From Plotosus lineatus (taxonomy: Eukaryota > Chordata > Actinopteri > Siluriformes > Plotosidae): DNA of 64,000 nt. Within the stretch, counting starts at the first letter, position 1. The number at the start of each line of letters is the position of its first letter. The stretch is taken from the NCBI GenBank assembly GCA_024760905.1, contig CM045729.1, forward strand, positions 42,700,580 to 42,764,579, in the 5' to 3' direction. The position numbers were made by a program, and so were the translations under genes. Shown in pieces: positions 22,180 through 32,752 of the stretch. Below the pieces are notes generated by a model. It worked only from the letters and a program-made list of their open reading frames with translations. It was not told where the DNA came from and searched no databases.

Positions 22180-22336
22180 ATTCAAAGTCCTTTTCGTTGT
22201 AGCTGCGGCCCATTTTGTCAGCACCATTTGTGGAAGCTTCAGTGATAATATCCCCAAAACGCTCCACAGACAAAGCCCTGTCCCAGTCTTCATCCTCCAG
22301 CCCTTCGGTGGAGGCCTTCTCCCCTTCGGCCAGAAC
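22180..22336 (-). CDS. slc4a3: slc4a3 exon 2 of those seen (ERFGDII exon)
   Basis: This exon of 157 bases has acceptor ttgtgttCAG at 22338-22337 and donor GAAT|GTGAGT at 22179-22178. It enters in phase 0 and leaves with one base (T) that pairs with AC of the next exon to give Tyr. The protein reads VLAEGEKASTEGLEDEDWD, then RALSVERFGDIITE, then GRSYNEKDFE. Mammalian AE3 has LAVSRFGDLI and SRSYSERDFEFHRH at the same place, so the exon and its boundaries fit. It follows the 34.7-kb first coding intron. Confidence 0.93.
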
Positions 22337-22365
22337 CTGAACACAATAACCAAACTTCAATACAT

Positions 22366-22500
22366 CATCAATTCATTTTCTGTAACCGCTTAATCCTAAT
22401 TAGGGTCACGGGGAGGCTGGTGCCCATCCCAGCCAACTTCGGGCGAGGACAGAGTACACCCTGGACAGCTTGCCAGGCCATCGCAGGGCGGAAACACTAC
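22366..22500 (-). repeat. SINE-A tail type 2 fragment
   Basis: On the minus strand it is the last 130 bases of the SINE-A type 2 form (gccctgcgatggcctgg ... ggctgggatgggc ... ccctaattaggattaagcgg) with no body or head. It lies 30 bp upstream of the acceptor of the slc4a3 exon 22180-22336, in the same orientation as the gene. Confidence 0.8.
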
Positions 22501-23381
22501 ACCAAAGACTACAAGTCTATTTTTGTTGTTGTTTTTACTCAAAAACAATGATTAATTTGTAGTCAAAAACATTGATAAGATTACAATCACAGCGTTGAAA
22601 ACAAAATTTAGCAATTTGAAAATGAGGCAGTGGCGATGTTTTTTCTTATTTCTGGTGGTGTACTTAAATAGAAGCCATGGATGTCTGCAAAACAAAGCAA
22701 AGATTCAGTAGCAGATGAAGTTCAAATTTTTCAGAGAACAACCGAGGCTAAGAGAGAAAAGAATCATGACTTGCCACCAAAACAGACCACCAGCTATCAC
22801 GGCCTATAATATTACAGCATGTCACCCTATTAGATCTGTATTTGATGTTTCAAAAGACTGATATCTTAATTGTTATACTATAATAGTAGAAACAATGAAA
22901 TTAAAGCAGCGGTTTATGTCTCACATTCTGATGGGTAGTGTCATCTCAGTCATCCATGTCATGCCTGATGTTTATGTCTTTGGATTGAGGGAGAAGGATG
23001 GAGGACCCAGAGCACCACACAAGCAGGAGGAGAACAAACTCCGTCTTATCGAGCCCAAGACTCAACCCTAGGTTCTTGTGAGGCAGAGGCGCTAACTACC
23101 ATGCCACCATGCTGCAATGGTAGTGTTACTTCCAAGTGTCAAACAGCAAACTGCACACTCAGAAAAAGTGTTCCTCAAGAGTTCATTGACTAGTTAATGC
23201 TGTACCTCATAAGTTTTGGTCAAGAGAGTGAATGACGCTCTGCCATTATGGGATTTACTATTAGCTAATATGTATTGTAACACTCCCTATAGTGTGGTGT
23301 CTGGTAGCATGGAAGCAAAAAGCTGTTGGCGTATTTGGCCCCAGGCTGTAGGCTTCTGAATTTATGATGAATGCCTTGTTG
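22501..23381. other. slc4a3 first intron, with a worn antisense SINE
   Basis: Bases 22990-23115 read like the antisense of a tRNA-SINE 5' part (ggaggagaacaaactc, gactcaaccc, aggcgctaactaccatgccaccatgctgc). The rest is unassigned. Bases 23224-23340 resemble 26430-26560 on the other side of the nested transposon block. Confidence 0.45.
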
Positions 23382-23686
23382 TACAGTAGGGTCCTCGTTA
23401 TTCTAGGGGGTTTGGTTCCGACCCCTCCAGTGAATGAAGATAATCCACAAGTTCTGTACCCGGAAATAAAACCCCATGTATCATATTACATGCGCGAATG
23501 ATCAACCAGAAGTAATGCATCTATGTATCTAATCATGGGCTAAAATATGCTTCTTAAACACATTCTATAGACAGTCTTACTCATTAATACAGTATTAATG
23601 TAGTAAAATGTAGTAATGATTAGGAAAAACTTAATTTTTTTACTGATATTTATTGATAATAAAATATAAACATTTTACAACATATA

Positions 23687-23932
23687 CAGTGGGGCCAATA
23701 AGTATTGGGCAATGTAAAAATATGCAAGTTCCCCCATTTAAAAAGATAAGAGAGGTTTGTAATTTTCATCATAGGTACACATCAAGCTTGAGAGACAGAA
23801 TGTAAAAAAAAAAAATCCAGGAAATCACATTGTATGATTTTTAAACAATTTATGTTTGAAAATGGGAGGCCAATAAGTATTGGGCAGCCAGCAAAAGTTA
23901 CTTTTAATATTTTGTAATGTAGCCTTGATTGG

Positions 23933-23937
<5 letters not shown>
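23687..23937. mobile_element. Solitary Tc1 terminal repeat with paired direct repeats
   Basis: It starts cagtggggccaataagtatt after a TA. The internal direct repeat ccaataagtattgggca occurs at 23694-23710 and 23871-23887, the inverted/direct repeat (IR/DR) layout of many fish Tc1 elements. It ends where the TA repeat begins. The transposase part and opposite end of this family are not found. Confidence 0.6.
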
Positions 23938-24027
<90 letters not shown>

Positions 24028-24029
24028 TA
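23938..24029. repeat. (TA)n(GATA)n microsatellite
   Basis: About 30 TA units to 23999, followed by seven GATA units to 24027. Confidence 0.95.
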
Positions 24030-24031
24030 CA

Positions 24032-24426
24032 CAGTCGGCCCCCAACTTACGAATACCCCTGTCGACGAAATCTCCTGTTTACGAAAAACATTTTCCGTCC
24101 CCAAGATACGGCACAACCCCCTCTTACGAAAAGAAATTCAAAGGCGCCAATCAAAATTTCACACGAAGCGCAAGTTGCTCTCTCATTGGCTGTCTCTAAA
24201 CATCCCGCCCCACTGGCCTCCCAGATAGAAACAGAAGGAAGCTTCACTCTTTAGTTTTTAGTTTAGTTTTTTAAGTTGTTTTAATTCAGTAGATGTTTAA
24301 TAAATATGGGCGCATTTGAGCTCATCTGGAATTCCGATCCCTCAAGGAATCAAATTAAAGTTGAGTTTGTCAAGCAGGGAATGCGCTTTGAATTCATGTC
24401 TTGTGGGCGTGGCCCGCAGTGCGTGC

Positions 24427-24479
<53 letters not shown>

Positions 24480-24792
24480 GTATTTGTGTGTGTTAATAAA
24501 AATGTTAAATAATGGTTTAATTAATAAATATGTTAATAAAATGGTTTAATATGTTAATAAAATGTTTAAATTGTTTAATAAATAATTTACTTTTACTTTT
24601 AACACATATTTCATCCAAAATTGGTGTACTTTTATCATTTTTAAAGGGTTTATGGAGTTTTTCGAGTCCAAAGACAGGAGCCTTGGAAAGAATTAGGCGT
24701 TTAACATGTAAGATGCGACCCCTACTTACGAAATCCCCGCTATACGAAAAGGGCTTTGGAATGGATTAATTTCATAAATTGGGGGCCGACTG
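24032..24792. mobile_element. Non-autonomous DNA transposon (MITE), 761 bp, with terminal inverted repeats
   Basis: The left end cagtcggcccccaacttacg and the complement of the right end cagtcggcccccaatttatg form an inverted repeat of at least 22 bases with two mismatches. A second stretch of similarity (tttacgaaaaac / ctatacgaaaag) sits further in. It is inserted in TA-rich repeats. Internally it has a (GA)n at 24427-24477 and only short frames. The ends and TA target suggest pogo/Tigger relationship; this is inference. Confidence 0.8.
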
Positions 24793-24816
24793 TATATATA
24801 TATATATATATATATA
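24793..24816. repeat. (TA)n microsatellite between two transposons
   Basis: Twelve TA units separate the MITE from the Tc1 copy and are the likely target for one or both insertions. Confidence 0.9.
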
Positions 24817-25905
24817 CTAGTCCTTCTCAAAAAATTAGCATATCATGAAAAGGTACTCTAAAAGAGCTATTAACCTAATCATCTGAATCAACCAATTAAC
24901 TCTAAACACCTGCAAAAGATTCCTGAGGCTTTTAAAAACTCCCAGCCTGGTTCATTACTCAAAACCGCAATCATGGGTAAGACTGCCGACCTGACTGCTG
25001 TCCAGAAGGCCATCATCAACACCCTCAAGCAAGAGGGTAAGACACAGAAAGAAATCTCCGAGCGAATCGGCTGTTCCCAGAGTGCTGTATCAAGGCACCT
25101 CAGTGGGACGTCTGTGGGAAGGAAAAAGTGAAAGAAGGGCCGATTCCAGACCTTAGGGGACCTGTGGAAGCAGTGGATTGAGTCTGGAGTAGAAACATAC
25201 AGAGAACATACAGGTGTGTGTGCAGGAAATGGGCTACAGGTGCCGCATTCCCAGGTCAAGCCACTTTTGAACCAGAAACAGTGACAAGAAGCGCCTGACC
25301 TGGGTTACAGAGAAGCAGCACTGGACTGTTGCTCAGTGGTCCAAAGTACTTTTTTCAGATGAAAGCAAATTTTGCATGTCATTCAGAAATCAAGGTGCCA
25401 GAGTCTGGAGGAAGACTGGGGAGAAGGAAATGCCAAAATGCCTGAAGTCCAGTGTCAAGTACCCACAGTCAGTGATGGTCTGGGGTGCCATGTGAGCTGC
25501 TGGTGTTGGTCCACTGTGTTTTATCAAGGGCAGGGTGAATGCAGCTAGCTATCAGGAGATTTTGGAGCACTTTATGCTTCCATCTGCTGAAAAGCTTTAT
25601 GGAGATGAAGATTTTGATTTTTCAACACGACCTAGCCCCTGCTCACAGTGCCAAAACCACTGCTAAATGGTTTACTGACCATGGTATTACTGTGCTCAAT
25701 TGGCCTGCCAACTCTCCTGACCTGAAGCCCATAGAGAAGCTGTGGGATATTGTGAAGAGAAAGTTGAGAGACACCAGACCCAACACTGTGGATGAGCTTA
25801 AGGCCGCAATCGAAGCATCCTGGGCCTCCATAACACCTCAGCAGTGCCACAGGCTGATTGCCTCCATGCCACGCCGCATTGAAGCAGTCATTTCTGAAAA
25901 ATGTC
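24817..25905 (+). mobile_element. Tc1-like transposon, left end collapsed, right end lost
   Basis: It begins ctagtccttctcaaaaaatt and belongs to the same family as the complete copy at 48514-50069. Here the left terminal repeat is about 180 bp shorter: outer and inner copies of the direct repeat tctcaaaaaattagcatat are fused into one, as if recombined. Homology ends near 25905 inside the transposase C-terminus, so the right terminal repeat is absent. Confidence 0.8.
24973..25905 (+). pseudogene. Tc1 transposase, truncated by stops
   Basis: The start ATG at 24973 opens 52 codons (MGKTADLTAVQKAIINTLKQ..., then the helix-turn-helix IGCSQSAVSRHLSGTSVG) and stops at TGA 25129-25131. The DDE domain follows in pieces: FSDESKFCMSF near 25356-25388 with the first catalytic Asp, an in-frame TGA at 25494, then FQHDLAPAHSAKTT at 25619-25660 with the second Asp. 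The third acid is in NSPDLKPIEKLWDIV at 25708-25752. All three acidic residues survive, but the frame does not, so no active enzyme is expected. Confidence 0.85.
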
Positions 25906-26420
25906 ACAAAAGGATTTGTGGCTCCCAGTGTTTTCTTTAATGTGGAAAACGGGTCCAAATGGCTCTTTGCATGGCAAAGATTGTCGACCCGTGAACTAGA
26001 AGTATTCAGAATACTAAGGCAGGCTCCATTCTGATGATGACCTTGTTTCATACAACATTCACCTTCTTAGCACTTCTGCAGCAAAACGTTTTCCTTCCTG
26101 AATCATATCAAACAGTTCTACTTTTTCATGCAGCGTCATTACCTTTTTCGAGCGCTTCGGCACCTTATCAGAAGCCTGAGAAGGTGTGCAGCGTTTTGGT
26201 GGCATGAAGGAGCTTAACTGTAACTAAAAACGCACACACTAAAAAAGCGCACTCACAAAGTGTGCGGGAATGAGGTACAAGGGGTGTTACATCATCTCAA
26301 CCGATCAGCAGGAGGGAGAACAGCCATTGGCTGAATTTGAATCACATAAAAGTTGCTCTGCAATCCGCGAATATGCAAAGCCATGAGTGCATAACTGCAA
26401 ATATTCAAGGGCCTTCTGTA

Positions 26421-27530
26421 CTTTCAATCAGGAGGCTGAATGAGGCTCAATGCTATCTGCCATAGTAGAATTAATTTATACATGTGGTAACATCCCCAGC
26501 AGTGGAATCTCTGGTAGTATGGAAGCAAACAGCCATTGGCCTCCTGGCTTTAAAAACTTTAATGTCAGCTTTGAAGAGGTTCAGCCGTGGTATTGTAAGT
26601 CGAGGAAACAGGACTGCAGGCTACAAGGCTGCCAGATCAGTCAGAATAAATGTCACCAGCACTATGGGAGGCAGGCAAATCTCAGGGATCTACAACAACT
26701 AGTACTCTCACAGAACTTTTGTTATTGATGTGATACATGCAATAACTCATAAGACAACAGAATCAATGAGTCAAGATAAGGAAACACCCTTTTCTTTAAC
26801 AGACATGGGGAAACCTCCTTACTGAGACAGGTTTTCGGTTTGGTTAAATCCACCAAAGTGAAACATTTTTTCAAACGGCACTGAATTTGAACAGAAATGA
26901 CTGCAGATACCGTCATCATGTCCATGATTCAATCCGGTGTTTCAATATTTGGTATCAAGAGGCGTCCACAGGGAAATCCATTTGCAAGTCACCTGGACTT
27001 TAGAGACTTGTTGCATTTAACCTTGTATATTTCCCTTCACCAAATGTTTCCTAGCAAAACAGTGAACAATATCCTGGTGCTTTTGGTGAGCAGAATAAAC
27101 AAAATACAGTCATAAGTACTTTCCATTGGATGTATCATGGCGACTCAGGATCATGGATTACTGTGACTTAATAAATTTCATGAGATCCTGGTCCTTGAGG
27201 TATACTCAGTGTGGAAACAGATATTTTTTGTAAAATTGGCAGATAATTGCAATTAATGGGGCATCACATTTTCCACACCTAGAAGACTGGTGAGAAGACT
27301 TCAGTGATGCCCACTTTGTGATTATACTACAGCACCACTTGTGGTAAACATACAAATTAACTTACATTTTAGCAGCCTTCACTGTAGTGTTTGGAGTTAG
27401 TGTACTTCAGTACCAGTCCTCAAAGTCTTTCTTACCATGTCTGTAAGGGATCTGACTGCATTCCTGACAGGGTGACCACAGCATTTAGATTAGCTAGATA
27501 ATCACTTACTGTGGAAAAAGGCACTTGTTT
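26421..27530. other. slc4a3 first intron, no firm element
   Basis: Plus-strand frames at 26450-26728 and 26897-27115 look like weak transposase fragments (QNKCHQHYGRQANLRDLQQ) but lack catalytic motifs. No exon is recognised. Confidence 0.35.
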
Positions 27531-27940
27531 CATGAGAAAACATGTCTGTCTTCCTTTCGACTTTTTCCCTTTTACTCGGGAGTCGCCAAAGCGAATCATT
27601 TGATTTGTACATTTCATTTGGCATAGGTTTTTACATCGGATGCCCTTCCTGTCACAACCCTTTTAGCAAGGGACAGAAACACGCTGACGGCTTTGCAGCC
27701 TACTCTTTACGAATGTCAGCAATGGTTCTTTTACATGCCTCTCACCATAGACAGTGAGAGACATGGCCCGCCTTGTTAGTTAGCCGCACTGGGGGGGGGG
27801 GGGGGGGGGGCAGTGACAACCTTGTGGAGAGTGGGACTCGAACCCCCAACCTTTGGATCAGCGATCCAGCGCCCTATACCACTAGACCACCACTGCTCCC
27901 CCAGACCAACACTGCCCCCATTTTCTCATGACAAAACATG
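27531..27940 (-). repeat. SINE-A full copy, RTE-type tail, 14-bp target-site duplication
   Basis: Direct repeats catgagaaaacatg (27531-27544) and catgacaaaacatg (27927-27940) differ at one base. On the minus strand the copy has the tRNA-like head, B box ggttcgagtcccac in the complement, the body expanded by a poly-G run at 27789-27810, the RTE-5'-like block and the RTE-3'-like tail (aagggaaaaagtcgaaagg). Confidence 0.88.
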
Positions 27941-28276
27941 CAATGTTATAATACCACATCTCAATATAGGTGTACGATATGCCCTCGACATTAGAATCGA
28001 GATAATCCACGAGTTCTGTACCCGGAAGTAAAACTCCATGTATCACGTCACATGCGCGAATGAGCAGCCGGAAGTAAAATACTGTGTCTCTATTACATGC
28101 GCTAAAATATGCTTCTTAAACACATTCTATAGACAGTCTTACTCATTAATACAGTATTAATGTCGTAAAATATAGTAATGATTAAGAAGAACTTTTAAAT
28201 TTTTACTCTTATTTTTATTGATGATAAAATATAAACATACAGCATATACTGTTGTAAAGCACTCATTTTAAAGTCT

Positions 28277-29066
28277 TTTTCAATTATTATTCCAGTACAG
28301 TACCTAAGTTAATTCTTAGAATGTTTGTGCGTGAGATTTTATGTTCTGTAGCATGTTTAACAAATGATACCAAAATCATAAACTTTATTACGGCTAACAA
28401 TAAGCCCAGGCAGAGTTCTCAGAGGCTTGGTTAGCACTTCCGGCCGTACTGCTTGAAAATGTTCAGTCCCTGCGAAACAAGATGGACAAGCTTCATGCTC
28501 AAATTGCAGCGCAGAGGGATCTACAGGACTGTGTTTCTGTGAAACATGGCTCAAGGAGAGTCAACCCGATGAGGAGATTGCACTAGCCGGCTACACGGCC
28601 TTCATCCCCTGCAATCCCAAGCCCCGGAGTCGTCGTTCAGCCCCTTCCCGCCTGGGCTTCTTGTCAGCTGGGGTGCAGCTCACATTGAGCTGCCTACCAT
28701 AGCATATTAGCTCTGCTAGCCGCACCCCGGCTAACAAGCCCAGTTGAGCGTGCTTAGTTATACACGACCGAAGATACGCCGATCTTATAGCTGTAGTAGA
28801 GTCGACCGGTCGTAGACAAGCTTAGTGCAAAACATGAACAAGCAAAACAACAAATAAAACAAATAAAAACAAACAAAGAAACAATTTGACTTTGAGAATT
28901 CCGCGACGTCGCCCTCCACGTCACTCCAAGTTCAATGTAAAAGGACATGAAGAGTACTGTAATAAAGTTTATCCTTTTGGTATCGTTTGTTAAACATGCT
29001 ACAGAACATAAAATCTCATGCATAAACATGAACTTAGGTACTGTACTGGAATAATAATTGAAAAAT
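28277..29066. repeat. Large inverted repeat (about 110-bp arms, 570-bp spacer)
   Basis: Arm 28277-28390 and arm 28960-29066 are reverse complements with few differences; for example agattttatgttctgtagca at 28335-28354 pairs with its complement at 28997-29016. Both include the gtacagtacctaagtt block. Transcribed RNA could form a long hairpin. Confidence 0.85.
28400..28640 (+). mobile_element. LINE endonuclease fragment inside the inverted repeat
   Basis: The plus strand encodes, with one frameshift, ENVQSLRNKMDKLHAQIA and then FCETWLKESQPDEEIALAGY. This is the N-terminal signature of an AP-endonuclease of a CR1/L2/Rex1-type non-LTR element (catalytic Glu in CETW). Only the first part of the domain is present. 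It is not related to the RTE or family C LINEs at sequence level. Confidence 0.7.
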
Positions 29067-29779
29067 ATTTTAATACAACAGTTCAGAGTAAACCGTCATT
29101 TCCCAGGAGAAAGTCTTATTTCTTCAGAAGAGACATCCAGTGTTTTCTGTCACTTAGCCAGAGAGCACGCATAGCATTTGAGTGGTATCATAGAGCTTAA
29201 CTGGTAATTAAAACACACACACACATAAAAGAGGCTCATTGACAACTTTGTGCGTGAATAAGGAAAAAGGGGCAGGACATCAGCTCAACCAATCAGGAGA
29301 AAGGAGGACAGTCATTGGCTGAATTTGAATCACGTGCCGGTTGCTCGGCGGTCAGCAAATACTCAAACCGTGGGTGCAAAACCGCGAATAGTCAAGGGCA
29401 TACTGTACTACAGTATAGAGTGCTGCTTATATACACTTTGGACCAGCATAGAGGGACTAGAATCTGCATTGTTCCCATCAAGAAAGCACATGCTTTTGTT
29501 GTGATACTTTCAAGTGCATATTAGTGTCTCTCAAAAAAGTATTTTAGAACATCATCAATATGTGGCTATGAGAAAGATGTGGAGAGAGGTAGCTCTGACG
29601 TCGCACTCGTTTTATTTCTGTTTATAGTCTTAATGCCCACAACCTTCAGCAAGAATGAAGTGTTAATTGCCAATGTAGATTGTGGTAAATAAAAGCTACA
29701 ATTTAAAAAAAATTAAAGCCTAGTTTATCCAAGGTAACAAAATGTACATGCTCCCCAATAGTGGCCATTTCTAAAATTA

Positions 29780-30784
29780 CTTATTCACCTGAGCATGTCC
29801 AGTAAATGTGTCCCAGGTAAAGTCTGTTGCACACATCAACTATATGTAAAACAATGGCCAAGAATGGTGTTCATGGGAAGACTCCAAGGAGGAAGCCACT
29901 ACTGTCTAAAAAAACATTGTTGCTTGTTTAATGTTCGCAAAAAGGCACTTGGACACTCGACAGAAGTTTTGGAAAAAATATTTTTTGTGGACTGATGAAA
30001 CCAAAGTTGAATTGTTTGGGAGGAACATACAACGTCATGTGTGGAGGAAAAATGGAACAGCTCACCAACATCAACACCTCATCCCCACCGTGAAGCATGG
30101 TGGAGGGTGCATCATGGTTTGGGGCTGTTTTGCTGCCTCGGGGCCTGGACAACTTGCAATCATTAATGGAAAAATGAATTCAAAAGTTTATCAGGATGTT
30201 TTGCAGGAAAACCTGAGGCCGTCTGTCAGACAGTTGAAGCTAAAAAGAGGATGGATGCTGCAACAAGACAATGATCCAAAACACAGAAGTAAATCAACTT
30301 CAGAATGGTTTCAGAAGAACAAAATACACGTTCTGGAGAGGCCAAGTCAAAGTCCAGACTTGAACCCCATTGAGATGCTGTGGCATGACCTCAAGACAGC
30401 GTTTCATGCCAGACATCCCAGGAATCTGACTGAACTACAGCAGTTTTGTAAAGAAGAATGGGCCAAGATTAGTCCTGATCGATGCGCCAGACTGATCTGC
30501 AGCTAAAGGAAACGTCTGGTTGAAGTTATTGCTGCCAAAGGGGGGGTGGCACAAAATATTAAATGTGATGGCTCAGTTACTTATTCCTCCCCCCTTCTGT
30601 CATTGTTTGCATGCTATCCTCAATAAAATATGAAAATCTATAAATGTTTGGGTAGTTTTAGTTAAAGCAGACACTGTTTTTTCATCTGTGTGATTTTGAC
30701 AAAGATCAGATCACATTTGATTGTGATTTTATGCAGAAATGTGAGAAATTCCAAAAGGTTCAGATACTTTTTCATACCACTGTA
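29780..30784 (+). mobile_element. Tc1/mariner transposon, left side decayed
   Basis: The right terminal region 30520-30784 has the typical layout ending tactttttcataccactgta. The transposase C-terminal half is open (next entry). On the left only a degraded segment (GVHGKTPRRKPLLSKK-like at 29867-29915) remains and no left terminal repeat is recognised. Confidence 0.75.
29931..30506 (+). pseudogene. Tc1 transposase catalytic half, 191 codons open
   Basis: The frame runs open through the whole DDE domain: first Asp in FLWTDETKVELF, then the KHGGGCIMVWGCF block, second Asp in LQQDNDPKHRSKST, and the final acid in SQSPDLNPIEMLWHDL. It ends CARLICS at a TAA where relatives continue about 25 residues. 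The N-terminal DNA-binding domains are missing or frameshifted upstream, and the first residue shown is not a native start. A full enzyme is therefore not encoded, even though all three catalytic positions are kept. Confidence 0.85.
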
Positions 30785-32752
30785 TCTGTCCCTCTATATA
30801 CCAGACCCAGTACACACTGAAGGCAGCAGGGACACAAGAGGGTTGAGGGAAAGGATGTCAAATGGAAGTGAAGAGAAAACAGACCAAATGGTTCCCAACA
30901 GTGCAGTGGGATGTGAGAATTAACAGTTTAGTGATTCAATTGTCAGAATAGAATTTGATAACACAGTTACGGGAACAAATCTGGACATTTCACACCCCTT
31001 AAACAGGTAATGATTTCACACACAGTAAAAAGACATTGCTAAGTAAAAGTAAATTATAAACAATAAGGGTCTTTGGACAAGCTTTTAGGAAATGTGTATT
31101 TGGTTGATATTTTTTGAGCATTATTGAAGAAACAGAATTTGGTTGTTGGACTTTGCTTCGATCAAATTTGAAATAAAATCTTAAGAAAACTGCTTTTCTA
31201 TGAATGATCAATTAATTGATTTTTGTGTTCCAAAAAAACCCACATTTTTTGTTTGTTTGTGCCTTGGTCTTGTTTTTTTGTTTGTTTGGGTTTTTTTTTG
31301 TTTTGTTTTAACACCCTGGCATCCTATCCACAGAGATTTACTCAATGCTCCTAATTTGCATTTGAATGTATCTGAATTATTAATTTTCTCTCATCACACT
31401 CAGATATAGAGCATGAAGACACCTGAGGTGCTGGTTTCTGGTGCATAAAGATGGGTTAAATGCAGTGGTCAGATTCACTGCTCACTGTTCATAGTGTGTG
31501 TGCGCAATCATAGATTGCGAATCCGAATGGAAGGCTCTCAATGCATCTAACATGTTCTGACTAATTTCTTATTACAATCTTACAATTACCAGAACACACC
31601 ACATACTTAACATGTCCTCATTGTGTCTATTTTGTCCATATAAATACTGTATCATGTGCTGCTCTTTGTCATTCATTCGGCAAACGTTCTTATGTCCACA
31701 TCTATGTTCATCAAGTGTGCACCATGCTTGTAACATGCCAGTGAAGTCCCTACTAGGTTTTGGTCACGTCATGATTGCATCAATGCTGTCATCTCACCAT
31801 CCATATTAAGTTCTTATTGCATCCTGATAGGACCATTTCTGTACAGGATTTGTTTATCCATGCCCATTGAGTTTATACTATGTTATTATCTGCTTCTACT
31901 ACATTCCTAGTCCATAGGACAAGTGCTTTACATTCAATCCATGTACCACAAAAGTTATATAGTAATTTAGTGGGATGCTAAGCCCTGTTACACATACTAT
32001 ATATTTCACTTTATTTCAGATTCAGCCAAAAGAAAATATAGCTCAGCATCAGCGTCCTTGTTTTCACAAAAGCATTGACTCAATGTGTGAATGTTAATGG
32101 ATAGGCTCCAATTGGGAGCAAACAATTGCTATAAAGGTTATGAATTGCAGCTCTATTCATTGTGGCACTGAGGCAAAATGAGGCAATGTGGGTTGGAAAC
32201 TCAGTGCTGGCTAACAGATGTGTTTGCTCATTTTTATTAGCACATGGTTTAAGCTGGAGATAGAATTACATGGGGCACATGAGCATTTAAGTGAGCTCTC
32301 ACAAAGTGCAGGTATCCCTCACAAGGCCACTGCAGTTTGTATCAAATTACCCACTAAATAGTGTACTGTGTGCTCTTTCACAGTCAAAGCAGCAGTAAGT
32401 TTTTATCCTGAAAGAACAATTTAGATGTAAATCCACTAGAATTAACATGGTTTCTGGGCCATAAAACTAGCATATTCATTCCTTGTTAGGTGCAGTCGTG
32501 AGAAAAATTAACCCAAGTCCTGAAGAGAGAAACTTGTCAACTTTTCAATGTTGTGATGTATGTATCATGCATTTACTCAATCCAGTCTTTTCACATGGAG
32601 TGACAGTAGACCACTGGCCAAAATTACAACTGAAGAGAGAACTGTTGAATTACCTGCTCTTTCCCCCCTTTTCATTTGTATTGTTTTATATATCCAGTCA
32701 TAATATTAAAAAGTATTTACTAATTTTTAAAATCATGACACAAAACAACACA
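30785..32752. other. slc4a3 first intron, no firm element
   Basis: A T-rich (TTTG)n-like stretch is at 31244-31304. A short fish-SINE word (gggttaaatgcagtgg) is at 31453-31468. Otherwise no recognisable feature or exon. Confidence 0.4.

Larger units (their letters stand above)
23382..26420. mobile_element. pogo/Tigger-like DNA transposon copy 1, interrupted by nested insertions
   Basis: The left end is cagtagggtcctcgttattc from 23384, and the right end, in complement, is cagaaggcccttgaatattt from 26418. TA dinucleotides flank both ends at 23382-23383 and 26419-26420. Left arm 23384-23686 and right arm about 26050-26418 match a second copy at 27985-29405. The middle is filled by a Tc1 end, a TA/GATA repeat, a MITE and a Tc1 copy. 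The arms carry no transposase frame, so the original was probably non-autonomous or has lost its core. Family assignment is from terminal motif and TA target only. Confidence 0.65.
27985..29407. mobile_element. pogo/Tigger-like transposon copy 2 with internal inverted repeat
   Basis: The left arm from 27985 matches copy 1 (gataatccacgagttctgtacccggaag..., and cttaaacacattctatagacagtcttactcattaatacag). The right arm to 29405 also matches copy 1 (cattggctgaatttgaatcac, ending gggcatactg followed by TA). The left terminal motif is worn. In the centre lie two long inverted arms and a LINE fragment. It is useful for reconstructing which parts of copy 1 are original. Confidence 0.65.

Noticed and set aside
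7368..22336. Identification as slc4a2 (AE2) instead of slc4a3
   Set aside because: The spelling DLRER/LDDMKS, the HHTHHPLS-K/R-rich-TSxPPS order and the FSLG exon start fit AE3 better than AE2. Sequence search would settle it.
24306..24549. Plus-strand frames with Arg-Glu repeats
   Set aside because: They are read through the (GA)n inside a non-coding MITE.
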